Positions 1 through 11,300 of a stretch of DNA of 40,437 bases are shown here, one piece after another. The translations under genes and the position numbers were made by a program. The notes beneath the pieces are model-generated. The model did no database searches and was not told where the DNA came from. It worked only from the letters and a program-made list of their open reading frames with translations. How positions within the stretch are numbered: position 1 is the first letter of the stretch; each line of letters opens with the position of its first letter. Origin of the DNA: Cyclobacterium qasimii M12-11B (GTDB lineage Bacteria > Bacteroidota > Bacteroidia > Cytophagales > Cyclobacteriaceae); assembly GCF_000427295.1 (NCBI RefSeq), contig NZ_ATNM01000152.1, positions 1 to 40,437 on the forward strand, written 5' to 3'.

Positions 1-396
1 TTCGGGTAAAGACTTTTTTCTGATAGGAATTTTAAATTCTTCTTCAGCAATATCAATCATCATATCAAAGAAGATGGCTTTCTTGTCTGCTGTATGGACC
101 TGCCTTTCAAGCTCCTTCTTCTGCTTTTCTAATAGAAGGACTTTCTGCTCGAGTTCTAACAGTTTCTGATCCTTAGTTTTAGGCATCTTTATAGTGGATT
201 TGTTAATCCAATCAAAGTTACCATATTTTCTTAACCAGTTGGTAACTGTAGAATGTGACTGTATACCATACTTGCGAGCGGCGGCTTTAATTCCCAATTC
301 CCCACATTCTATCTCAGATATTACTGACATTTTAAAAGCATAACTGTAATCGCGTTGGGTCCGCTTAACATACTTACTCTCTTGGTCTTCTTTCAT
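1..396 (-). CDS. IS3-family transposase OrfA (helix-turn-helix protein), partial
   Basis: An open frame of 132 codons begins at the ATG at 394-396 and runs off the left edge without a stop. Residues around 15-60 form a helix-turn-helix of the transposase_8 / IS3 OrfA type: after YAFKMSVISEIE come GIKAAARKYGI and STVTNWLRKYG, which recognise the element ends. Residues about 80-115 (KLLELEQKVLLLEKQKKELE) are a leucine-zipper-like coiled coil, the usual dimerisation segment. The visible end RKKSLPE resembles the stretch just before the OrfA/OrfB junction of this family, where a programmed frameshift usually joins the catalytic DDE subunit. The joint and the DDE domain are not in view. The family is clear, the subgroup is not. 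Confidence 0.8.
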   Translation of the reverse strand, partial: MKEDQESKYVKRTQRDYSYAFKMSVISEIECGELGIKAAARKYGIQSHSTVTNWLRKYGNFDWINKSTIKMPKTKDQKLLELEQKVLLLEKQKKELERQVHTADKKAIFFDMMIDIAEEEFKIPIRKKSLPE

Positions 397-439
397 AGCT
401 TTACTTTTTGTGTAACGCTATTTCAGGACGGGACAGTCA
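1..439 (-). mobile_element. IS3-type insertion sequence, 5' end (cut by window edge)
   Basis: The element reads leftward from a likely terminus at 439, where the minus strand begins TGACTGTCCC, followed by an untranslated leader and an orfA-type transposase gene starting at 396. IS3-family ends normally begin with TG, and a short leader before orfA is typical. The other end, orfB and any target duplication lie outside the window, so completeness cannot be judged. The terminus sits only about 12 bases from the terminator of icd, so the element appears to have landed in the non-coding space just past that gene. The end position is inferred from the TG dinucleotide and not from a comparison of two ends. 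Confidence 0.6.
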
Positions 440-450
440 AAGGAAATAAA

Positions 451-482
451 AAGCCGGAAGAAAATTTCTTCCGGCTTTTTTT
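451..482. terminator. Bidirectional intrinsic terminator after icd
   Basis: A ten-base GC-centred stem (AAGCCGGAAG at 451-460 with CTTCCGGCTT at 468-477) carries a seven-base loop. Ts follow on the plus strand and an A-rich flank precedes it, which gives a T tract on the minus strand as well. It lies 22 bases past the icd stop and would also block reading from the insertion sequence into icd. Confidence 0.8.
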
Positions 483-503
483 ATGTAGATAAAACTATGG
501 CTA

Positions 504-2762
<2,259 letters not shown>

Positions 2763-2965
2763 TTAAAAATGAATTCCAATTTAAAATTATGAGCTAAATT
2801 ACGAAAAATATCTTTATCGGAAGACCAGAGCCCGAGATAAGGACAAATAATAACCCTAAGGAGGATAGCATACATAAGGTGGTAAAATCAGGTACCAATG
2901 GTAACCTTACCGCCATCAAAAATTAAAGCTACCCTGCCGCAGTTTCTTAGCGGATAAACAAACAC

Positions 2966-3788
2966 CTAATAACTTTCTTCCTGGTTGGGAAAATCCTCCG
3001 ATTTAACATCCTTTATATAATCCCCAACTGCCTTAAGCATGGTGTTTCTGATGTCTGCATACTGCCTCAAAAAACCTGGGTTGAAATTCCTGGGTGATAC
3101 CAAGCATGTCATGAAGTACCAATACTTGTCCATCCACATCTGGTCCAGCACCTATACCTATTACGGGTATACTTACCGCAGCAGATACTTCTTTTGCCAG
3201 GGAGGCAGGAATTTTCTCTAATACTAGGGCAAAACAGCCACATTCCTCCAGGATTTTTGCGTCCTCTAATAACTTCTTGGCTTCCTCTTTTTCTTTAGCC
3301 CTTACGGTATAGGTGCCAAACTTGTAAATAGACTGAGGCGTTAGTCCCAGGTGACCCATCACAGGTACACCGGCACTTAATATCCGAATAACAGATTCTT
3401 TAATCTCTGCTCCGCCCTCCACTTTTACCGCATGTGCGCCAGATTCTTTCATAATCCGAATGGCAGACCTTAGCGCCTCGGAGCTATTCCCCTGGTAAGA
3501 ACCGAATGGAATATCCACTACTACCAATGCTCTCTCCACTGCTCTTACCACCGAGGTGGCATGGTATATCATCTGGTCCAGGGTGATAGGCAAAGTTGTT
3601 TCATGACCGGCCATTACATTGGAGGCCGAGTCCCCTACCAGTATCATGTCTATTCCTGCTGCGTCTACTATGCCAGCCATAGAGAAATCATACGCAGTAA
3701 GCATGGAAATCTTCTCTTTCCGCTTTTTCATTTCCTGAAGAATGTGTGTTGTAATTCTTTTCAGGTGGGTAGATTGGTGTACAGACAT
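2966..3788 (-). CDS. panB: 3-methyl-2-oxobutanoate hydroxymethyltransferase, frame interrupted
   Basis: PanB transfers a hydroxymethyl group from 5,10-methylene-tetrahydrofolate to 2-oxoisovalerate, making ketopantoate for coenzyme A. Residues 1-235 are intact, with family motifs [47 protein letters not shown], the catalytic Glu in LVLEKIP, and [20 protein letters not shown]. After QPRF the frame changes and would stop near 3033. The true C-terminus ([12 protein letters not shown] ... [14 protein letters not shown]) continues in the next frame to the TAG at 2966. The switch lies in six A on the plus strand (3069-3074). Five would give a 273-residue PanB of normal length. The start lies 1 base after the phosphoribosyltransferase stop, so the two are co-transcribed. 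I read this as a real panB with a one-base indel. Confidence 0.9.
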
Positions 3789-3789
3789 A

Positions 3790-4296
3790 TCAGTGTAGGT
3801 GAACGGTGGACGCGTTGGGATCTAAGTTTACGGTAATGTGCTCGCTAAGGGTAGTTGCCAGTTCATAGCCAGTGTAATCCGCGGCTACGGGGAAAAGTTT
3901 ATGGCTCCTGTTGACAAAAACCAATACTTCCATTTTCTTTACCTTCAGTTCTAAAAATGGAACCATTGCAAAGGCCAGGGTTCTACCTGTATTCAAAACA
4001 TCGTCTACCAAAATTATGGACTTACCCTCTAGTGGTTCATGTTCTGAAAGGATAATTTCTTCTATTTTAGGATTTGACTTATCCAGTTCCACTTTGATCA
4101 ATTGTACATCAAAAGAAGCGATTTCTTTTAATTTGGTTACCATCAATTCCGCGAATACATATCCCATACCGGTTAATCCAACAATGGTTAGTTGCTTTTC
4201 ACCAGCATTTCTTTCATAAATCTCAAATGCTATTCGTGTTATCTTTTGTTGGATTTGATGGTGGTTCAAAACCAATATTTTTGCTTTTTGCGTCAT
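3790..4296 (-). CDS. Phosphoribosyltransferase, PyrR/UPRT-like
   Basis: A 168-residue type I phosphoribosyltransferase. The PRPP-binding loop is seen at residues 97-106 ([10 protein letters not shown]) with hydrophobic strand residues before it. The C-terminal part, [20 protein letters not shown] followed by SEHITVNL, resembles PyrR, the bifunctional pyrimidine regulator and uracil phosphoribosyltransferase. Whether it binds RNA or only makes a nucleotide cannot be told, and no pyr genes are adjacent. It follows rsgA after 110 bases and ends 1 base before panB, so it likely shares a transcript with panB. A purine or hypoxanthine substrate is an alternative. The fold is certain, the substrate is not. 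Confidence 0.85.
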   Translation of the reverse strand: MTQKAKILVLNHHQIQQKITRIAFEIYERNAGEKQLTIVGLTGMGYVFAELMVTKLKEIASFDVQLIKVELDKSNPKIEEIILSEHEPLEGKSIILVDDVLNTGRTLAFAMVPFLELKVKKMEVLVFVNRSHKLFPVAADYTGYELATTLSEHITVNLDPNASTVHLH

Positions 4297-4406
4297 TTCT
4301 GTGCCTTTGTCAAAATTTTAATGAAATTAACCGAATTGCCCCTGCTTTCAAAGTATTGGTCAAAATATTACTTTGCTGCATTCCGGGACCTTTTGGCTCA
4401 CTCTTT

Positions 4407-5330
4407 TTAGCGGTGGCTATCTTCCTCATTCATTATTTTCAGGTAATTCTCATACCGGTAAGGGTGAATATAACCTTGTTCCAATACCTCCAGAACTTTA
4501 CATCCGGGTTCATTTATATGTTTACAATTGTTGTATTTGCATTGACCAAGGTATTTTCTCAATTCAACAAAATAGTGTGAAAGCTCTTGGTCATCAACGT
4601 CCAAAATCCCAAATTCTTTGATTCCTGGCGTATCAATAAAATAGCCAGAGTCTCCAAAAGGAAACATTTCTGCAAAAGTGGTGGTGTGCACTCCTTTTGA
4701 AGAAAACTTTGAAACCTCTTGGGTAAACTGAGATGCTTGCGGTACTAATCTATTGAGTAAGGTGGATTTCCCTACACCAGAATGCCCCGCCATCAAAGTC
4801 GTTTTCCCTGCTAGTCCTGGTTCAAATTTTTCCATTAGGTCCTCATCATGTAAGGCTGATAGTTCTATAATTGGATAGCCCAAAGGACCATAAATGTCGT
4901 GAAGCTCTTCTAAGAAATCCAAGTCCTTTTGCTTTGTCAAGGTTTCTACTTTATTGACAAGAAGGGTGCAGGGAATCCGAAAACTTTCCGTACTTACCAA
5001 AAACCGATCGATAAAACCCAAAGAAGTTCTGGGGTCTCGAACAGTTACCATAAGGTAGGCCTGGTCCACATTGGCGGCCAGAATATGGGAAAAGTGTTTT
5101 TTACGGGTAGATTTTCTGATGATATAATTTTCCCTGGGAACAATCGTATTAATAACTGCTGTTTCCTGGTTATTTTCCTTTTCCAAAACGACATAATCTC
5201 CCACGGCAATAGGATTGGTTAATTTAAGATTGTCCTGTTTGAACTTTCCTCTAAGCCTTGCCTTGATCATTTTGTCACCGACTTTCACCTCATACCAGGA
5301 TCCCGTAGTCTTGATCACTCTTCCTTCCAT
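4407..5330 (-). CDS. rsgA: Ribosome small-subunit-dependent GTPase A
   Basis: A late 30S-maturation GTPase. The circularly permuted order is visible: an OB fold at about residues 1-70, then G4 (NKVE, 126-129), G5 (LSAL, 157-160), G1 P-loop (GHSGVGKST, 182-190), the switch region with HTTT, and G3 (DTPG, 233-236). The C-terminal zinc knuckle has Cys264, Cys269, His271 and Cys277. Length 307 is normal. The G4 motif reads NKVE where NKxD is usual, and the Glu codon is unambiguous in the DNA. The first 16 bases overlap the end of waaA, which points to translational coupling. Confidence 0.95.
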   Translation of the reverse strand: MEGRVIKTTGSWYEVKVGDKMIKARLRGKFKQDNLKLTNPIAVGDYVVLEKENNQETAVINTIVPRENYIIRKSTRKKHFSHILAANVDQAYLMVTVRDPRTSLGFIDRFLVSTESFRIPCTLLVNKVETLTKQKDLDFLEELHDIYGPLGYPIIELSALHDEDLMEKFEPGLAGKTTLMAGHSGVGKSTLLNRLVPQASQFTQEVSKFSSKGVHTTTFAEMFPFGDSGYFIDTPGIKEFGILDVDDQELSHYFVELRKYLGQCKYNNCKHINEPGCKVLEVLEQGYIHPYRYENYLKIMNEEDSHR

Positions 5331-6571
5331 GTTTCTATCATAATGATTTCAATCGTCCTTTCAGCACTTCCCAAATTGTCATTCACCAAGTTTTTTGCTG
5401 CCTGGCAGGCTTGCTCGTAGTGTGCCGGCTGACTAAGCTTTTCCATGACTGTTTTAACTTCCCTTTCATCCTTGACAGTAAACCCGCAACCATTTTGATT
5501 GCTGATACCTGCCTCTGGAAATTTCGAAACCTTCTTTAATGGACCAAATAACACAGGAATTCCAAAAGCCAAAGGCTCCAGAATATTGTGTAGTCCTTTG
5601 CCCATGGCCCCTCCAATATATGCCCATTGGGCGAACTGATACAGGGAAGAAAGCATGCCGATATTGTCAATTATTAAAATATTCCAAGCAGTGGGTTGCC
5701 CTACTTTGCTAAATTCAGAATATTTTATGGAAGGCAAGGTAATGGCCTTCTGCCAATTTTCAATGACTCCCGCATTAATATCATGGGGAGCAATAATAAA
5801 TTGTAAGTTCTTTGATTGATTAATAAATGGAATTAGATTATCCATGTCTTCTTGCCAAACACTGCCCAATACCATGACTTTTTGAGTGATGCCTTGCGCT
5901 ATTTCTGGAAACAGTTTAGGTTGAAGACTGGTCTTGTATACATTGTCGAATCTAGGATCTCCTGTCAAACTGATACTTTTAAGTCCTGCTCTCTCAAGCA
6001 ATTCCTGGGATGCCTCATTTTGTACAAAAATATGATCAAAGCAAGCGAGCAGCTTTTTAAAGAAGCCTCCATACCAGGCAAAATACACCTGCTCAGCTCT
6101 GAAAGAAGCCGCTACTAAATAAAGCGGAATTTTTCTTTTTTTGGCAGCAAAGATGTGATTGGCCCACAAATCATATTTAATGAAGAAAGCCATGTCTGGC
6201 GATAGTAAATCAATAAATTGATGGGCATTTTTTGGGCTATCGATGGGCAGATAACAAATGAAATCTACCCATTCCTGTTTCTTTTTAATGACCTGCTCAT
6301 AACCTGATGGGCTGAAAAAGGAAACAGCAACTACCCAGTGGGGATGCTGCTTTTTAAATGCCGCAATAACAGGTTTTGCCTGCAAATATTCTCCAAGGGA
6401 AGCCACATGAAACCATACCAACTTTCCTGACTGTATTTCCCTAAAGGATTTGATCGATTCGAAGGTCTTTTCCCGCCCCTTAACGGCCAGTTTGAGCTTG
6501 TCTGATCGTTTACTGCCAATTTTCATCAGCCAATCGAGCAAAATCATTCCCAGGTTATACAAAATCCTCAT
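5315..6571 (-). CDS. waaA: 3-deoxy-D-manno-octulosonic acid transferase
   Basis: Transfers Kdo from CMP-Kdo to lipid A at the inner face of the cytoplasmic membrane. A hydrophobic N-terminal segment (residues 1-16) is the membrane anchor. HVASLGEY puts the family's catalytic-base glutamate at Glu61. The N-terminal GT-B domain shows FIKYDLWANHI and LVAASFRAEQ, and TGDPRFDNV is a hallmark of the family. The C-terminal CMP-Kdo-binding domain has GSVWQEDM, IIAPHDIN, YIGGAMGKGLHNILEPLAFG and PVLFGP. Length 418 is normal. It begins 9 bases after the upstream hydrolase stop and overlaps rsgA by 16 bases. The number of Kdo residues it adds cannot be read from sequence. Confidence 0.95.
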   Translation of the reverse strand: MRILYNLGMILLDWLMKIGSKRSDKLKLAVKGREKTFESIKSFREIQSGKLVWFHVASLGEYLQAKPVIAAFKKQHPHWVVAVSFFSPSGYEQVIKKKQEWVDFICYLPIDSPKNAHQFIDLLSPDMAFFIKYDLWANHIFAAKKRKIPLYLVAASFRAEQVYFAWYGGFFKKLLACFDHIFVQNEASQELLERAGLKSISLTGDPRFDNVYKTSLQPKLFPEIAQGITQKVMVLGSVWQEDMDNLIPFINQSKNLQFIIAPHDINAGVIENWQKAITLPSIKYSEFSKVGQPTAWNILIIDNIGMLSSLYQFAQWAYIGGAMGKGLHNILEPLAFGIPVLFGPLKKVSKFPEAGISNQNGCGFTVKDEREVKTVMEKLSQPAHYEQACQAAKNLVNDNLGSAERTIEIIMIETWKEE

Positions 6572-6580
6572 AGAGCAAAA

Positions 6581-7227
6581 TTACATCAAAAATATTTCTT
6601 TGAGCAATTCTGGGTCTAAATCATGGCCTCCACTATAGCTAAGCTCTTTGAAATTGACAAAACCTGCCTCATAAATGAGATGTCGCTGACGGATATACAT
6701 TTCAGATTGCAAAAAAGGATCATCATTCCCCAGTGCTAAAATGACCTGACTATTTTTCAACCTTTCAACCATTAAAGTCGGGTCCAGATCATGCGCAGGA
6801 GCTCCACCCCAAAAAACCGCTTTTTCAATATTAATATTGGATTGGCATACCCATCGACTCATGGTGGCTACTCCTTGGGAAAAACCCAAAACATTGACCT
6901 GAGGAACCTGGTCAAACTGAGGAAGCAGCTCTTCCATTATCCCATTGAGGTAACTGTTACTGTTGGCGATGTCTATTTCACGCTCATGCTTGGTCATCCA
7001 GTTAGCACCTACCCTTCCCGAAAATCCTTTATGGTAATAATGGTTGAGCCCTTCTGGCGCTACTATAAGGCAGTTATCCTGAAACAGGTGATTGAATTTT
7101 CTAAGGAAAAACTCCGCCAATTGCCCATAACCATGAAAAACAATCCAAATACTTTTTCTTTTCCGGTGGGGGCATGGCTAAGGGCATAAATATGCCTGGC
7201 CTTAAAATTTAGCTCTTTTTGAATCAT
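6581..7227 (-). CDS. Alpha/beta hydrolase (esterase/phospholipase-like), frame interrupted
   Basis: A small serine hydrolase of the carboxylesterase/phospholipase type. Nucleophile motif GFSQG, acid region LGNDDPF and catalytic His in YSGGHDL are all present. The continuous frame from 7120 starts at TTG and lacks the first beta strand. Upstream in the same register is IVFHGYGQ, the expected strand and oxyanion loop, but it has no start codon. The ATG at 7225-7227 opens a frame MIQKELNFKARHIYALS...PTGKEK that must shift at five T (7153-7157 on the plus strand). Six T would join them into 215 residues. That ATG overlaps the cdd stop as TAATG, which supports the start. The substrate is unknown. 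Confidence 0.82.
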
Positions 7228-7715
7228 TAGACGTTTAGATCTTCAAGTTTATAAGGAAGCAACTGGTCAATCCCTTCCGCTTTTAGCACACTCCCATCAG
7301 AGCGCAACATCAGTATCTCTATTGGGCTGTCGAATTTCATTTCATATTCACTTATGGTTTGTCTACACATGCCACATGGGGTAACTGTAGCCATCCCGGT
7401 ATCGTTGGCTTTTTTTGCCACTATGGCTATTGTTAGTGGTTTTAGCTTTGGGTAATTGGAATGAGTATAACACAATAAAACCCTCTCTGCACAAATGCCT
7501 GCAGGATAAGCGATGTTTTCCTGATTATTTGCCCAAAACGTTTGTCCATCTGCTAAAATAACGGCAGCACCTACCCGAAAGTTTGAATAAGGTGCATAGG
7601 CATTGTCACTAGCTTTGATAGCCAGCTCAATTAAATTGGCCTGCATTTCATTCAAATTTACAGCAGGGATCAATTCCATGGTATTGATATTGCTGACTTT
7701 TTTATTCTCTTTCAT
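7227..7715 (-). CDS. cdd: Cytidine deaminase
   Basis: Deaminates cytidine and deoxycytidine to uridine forms in pyrimidine salvage. Substrate motif AYAPYSNFRVGAA lies at residues 39-51. Zinc and catalytic residues are Cys75 and Glu77 (ICAERV) with Cys114 and Cys117 (TPCGMCR), the Cys-only ligand set of the homotetrameric class. The frame is open to 7814, but the extra 33 residues are hydrophobic and unlike the family. The ATG at 7713-7715 gives 162 residues, a normal size. A third ATG at 7677-7679 is possible. The stop overlaps the ATG of the hydrolase. It appears to be the first gene of the leftward run down to panB. Confidence 0.93.
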   Translation of the reverse strand: MKENKKVSNINTMELIPAVNLNEMQANLIELAIKASDNAYAPYSNFRVGAAVILADGQTFWANNQENIAYPAGICAERVLLCYTHSNYPKLKPLTIAIVAKKANDTGMATVTPCGMCRQTISEYEMKFDSPIEILMLRSDGSVLKAEGIDQLLPYKLEDLNV

Positions 7716-7852
7716 ATTCAAATATATCAATTTTCTTAAGAGTGAGATTAGGTATAAGGTTGTAGAAGTGCAATCAAATAACAAAAGCATGGATGGACGA
7801 TAATCAGCTACCAAGGCTGAAAACCTGTGGTAAATAAGAATATCAGCCCACT

Positions 7853-7901
7853 GATTTTAGCCGTATTGTCACCTTTTACCTGCAACAATACAGCCAAAAT
7901 C
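7853..7901. repeat. Intergenic hairpin repeat, copy 1
   Basis: Arms of 17 bases (7853-7869 and 7885-7901) pair at 15 positions and begin and end with GATTTT / AAAATC around a 15-base T-rich loop. The arm and loop sequence is shared with the copies at 12994 and 20454, so this is a dispersed family and not a single terminator. There is no T tract after it. Confidence 0.7.
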
Positions 7902-7997
7902 AACTTACATAGACCTTCTTGAAAATTGATTGATAAAGAAATTAAATAAAAAAGATTCTTGCCCTATCTCATAAATATTTTAATGTCAAAAGAAACG

Positions 7998-8085
7998 AAT
8001 CGATTAAAGATTAGCATCACTCAACTATCGTAAAATCAACAATAACCTTTCCCTCTTTATAGGTTGATCTCATTCGTAATCGATT
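7998..8085. promoter_or_regulatory. Paired AATCGATT palindromes upstream of susC
   Basis: The 8-base palindrome AATCGATT occurs at 7998-8005 and again at 8078-8085. It has the central CG that many LacI-family operators show. Two copies by chance in 600 AT-rich bases are unlikely. No regulator gene is adjacent, so an operator role is inference. Confidence 0.35.
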
Positions 8086-8342
8086 GCCCACTACCTATTT
8101 TAGGTTTAATTTTTCGGTAATTATTTTGGCTTTTACGGAGTTTTTGAAATTTTTATAACTAACTTAAATGGTAATTCATTATTTCAAATTAACCCTAAAC
8201 ATCAGTTAAAAAGTAAAAACAATGTCTTTGGGTAGAAAAATCAGGCAAACCCTATTTATCCCTACCTGCTATGGGCCTTTTTGGCTAAAAGTTAAAGCGT
8301 ATTTAAATTGTTCATTTATCGTCAACTAATTGGTTAAAGTTT

Positions 8343-11300
8343 ATGAAGAAAAATTTTACTTATTGTTTATTGACATTGCTACTTCTGCAATTTAATGGGG
8401 CACTTATCGCCCAGCAAAGTACAGTCAACGGAAAAGTGACGTCTGCAGAGGATCAAGAAGGTCTCCCAGGTGTCAGTATAGTCGCAGAGGGTACCGGAAC
8501 AGGTACGGTCACCGATCTTGATGGTAATTTTAGCCTCAATGTATCGGGAAGTAACACGGTTTTGGTTTTTTCCTATATTGGATTTGCCACGCAGTCTGTC
8601 ACAGTTGGCAACCAACAGACCTTAAATGTGCTGATGCAGCCAGAAGCAAAAGGTCTGGATGAGTTTATTGTGACCGCATTTGGTATTTCTCAGGAGAAAA
8701 AATCATTGGGCTATGCCGCCCAAAATATAGATGCTGAAGCCATCACCAAGACAAAGCAACCCAACATAGTCAATTCCCTCCAAGGACAAGCGGCAGGTGT
8801 TCAGGTGACCAACTCAGGTGGTGCCCCTGGCCAGTCAGCAAGGATCATCATCAGGGGAATCAATTCCTTAGATCCCGGAGCTAACAACCAACCATTATTC
8901 GTAGTGGATGGTGTGCCTGTGGATAACTCTACCATTGAGTCTACCGGTACACCAAGGGGCCTATCAAACAGAATGGCCGATCTTAATCCCAATGATGTGG
9001 CCTCCATTTCTGTGCTAAAAGGTGCGGCAGCAACCGCTCTGTACGGGGTAAGGGCTGCCAATGGTGCAGTTATTGTGACCACCAAAAAAGGCAAAGCAGG
9101 AGAAGTCAGGGTAAACTATAACGGCTCAGTAGGATTTGAAACCCTCAACCAATTGCCAAAGTTACAGGACAAATATGGTCAGGGCTTTAGTGGAGAATAC
9201 CAACCAACAAGTTTCTGGCCTTCCTGGGGAGCTCCTATAAGTGAAGTGCAGCAAACAGTTGCCGATCACAAATATGAAGACAACTGGAACCGGGTTTTTA
9301 ATACCGGCATACAGCTAGACAATAACCTAAGCATTTCCGGTGGTAATGAAAAGGCAACTTTCTATGGTTCTTTTGGTAACCTGCAGCAGGAAGGTATCAT
9401 TCCTTTTTCTTCCTGGAACAGAACCACCGCCAAATTATCCGGGAGTGTTAAGGTTTCCGAAAAGTTTAATTTCTCGGGTTCTGTGAATTACAGTAACTCT
9501 GGAGGCAATAGGGTTCCTCATGACCGCTTTATGGAGCGAATGATGTACTGGTCTGAAACCACCGATGTTCGGGACTATATCAATGAGGATGGAACGATGA
9601 GAACCTATTCCAATACCAATCCGATCTATGATGCCCGTTTTGCCACCTATGAAGATGATGTGAACAGAGTGATTGGAAACATCAATTTTAACTACATGCC
9701 TACGGAATGGCTTGCCTTTTCCTACCGCCTTGGAAATGATTTTTATAGTGATCAGCGTACGGAGATCACTCCAGGACCTAAAGGGATAGACGGAGAAGTA
9801 CCACTTAGTTCAACAGGCTATCTGGAGGAAAATAGGATCAATAGCAGGGACCTTACCTCAAACTTTTACATTACCTTAAAAAAGCAGTTTAGTCCAGACC
9901 TAAATACCAGCCTGAGATTGGGCAATGATATTTTTGAGCGAAAATATGACAGGGTAACTGCCCGAGGTGAGAATTTTGTCATTCCTGATTTTTATAACCT
10001 CAATGCGGCTTCCCAGATATTTGCCAGCCAATACAAAACTGTAAGGAGATTGGTAGGTTTTTATGGAGACCTAATGGTGGATTATAAAAATTACCTCTTC
10101 CTGAACATCACTGGAAGAAATGATATCACTTCCACATTACCCAAAAACAATAACTCTTTTTTCTACTCTTCTTTTAACCTGGGTTACGCCTTTAGTGAGA
10201 ACATTCAGCTTCCATCCTGGGTGACTTTTGGTAAATTAAGAGCATCCTGGGCACAAGTGGGAAAAGATACTGAGCCCCATATCCTGGGATCTACTTACGT
10301 ATCACCTTCAATTTTCCCCTTAAATGGGGAGGTAGGTTTTACAAGGAATTCGGTTTACGGAGATCCACTCTTAAAGCCTGAGCAAACCAATTCAATAGAA
10401 TTTGGCCTGCAAACAGCTTTTTTCAATAACCGGGCAAACTTTGATGTAACTTATTACAAATCAAATGCAAAGGACCAGATCATTCCAGTTCCAGTGTCTG
10501 ACGCTACTGGTTATTCCTCCTATATCACCAATGCTGGCGAAATTCAAAACAGCGGTTTTGAGTTTATATTGGGTGGAAGCCCTATAGAAAACAGTGATTT
10601 TTCATGGAACATCACTGCCAATTTATCCATCAATAACAATGAGATAAAAGCCATCAAAGAAGGAATAGATGAAATTGTCGTGGGAACCCAATATGGCTAC
10701 TCTGGCTCTACAGTCACCATGAAGTTACTTGAAGGGGAAGCCTATGGAAATATCTTTGGGAGTTCATACCAAAGGTTAGGTACCGATCCTGACAATTTGT
10801 TTCTTGACCCTAGCCTTCCAATAATTATTGGCGCAAATGGTTTTCCAGTAAGGACCGGCACCCAATTGATTTTAGGCAACGCAGTGCCCAAATGGATAGG
10901 TGGTATTCGAAATGATTTCACCTACAAAGATTTTGAACTTTCCTTCTTAATTGACTTTAGGACAGGTTTGGAACAATACAACCAGTATGCGAACTTCCTG
11001 TCTGCATTTGGCAAGAATGAATTTACGGAAGCCAGAGAAGATTTTAGAGTCTTTGAGGGCGTATTGGCAGATGGATCTACCAATACCAAAGAAGTTTGGC
11101 TTGGCCAGGGAACAGGACCTGACGGAGAAGAATATGGAGCCGGCTACTGGAGAAACTATTACCGGACGACCAGTGAAAACTTTGTAAGTGATGCCAGTTT
11201 CATCAAGTTGAGAAACATCACCATTGGGTATAACTTAAACCCTGATCTGCTGGAGCGAACTCCTTTTAGAACAGCACGGGTTTCTATCGCTGCCAATAAT

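Larger units (their letters stand above)
7716..8342. other. 627-base intergenic region upstream of susC
   Basis: Divergent promoter space between cdd (-) and susC (+). It holds a GATTTT...AAAATC hairpin (7853-7901), two AATCGATT palindromes 80 bases apart, and an AT-rich stretch up to susC. The segment CTATGG...GTATTT at 8269-8304 resembles one before the carboxypeptidase gene (13152-13183). I see no coding frame and no RNA gene. Confidence 0.6.

Noticed and set aside
7719-7726. TATATTTG (minus strand) as the cdd promoter
   Set aside because: It lies only 3 bases before the chosen ATG and has no TTTG at the right distance, so it is probably chance.
7227-7814. Cytidine deaminase extended to 7814
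   Set aside because: The extra 33 residues do not resemble the family, and the ATG at 7713-7715 gives a normal length.
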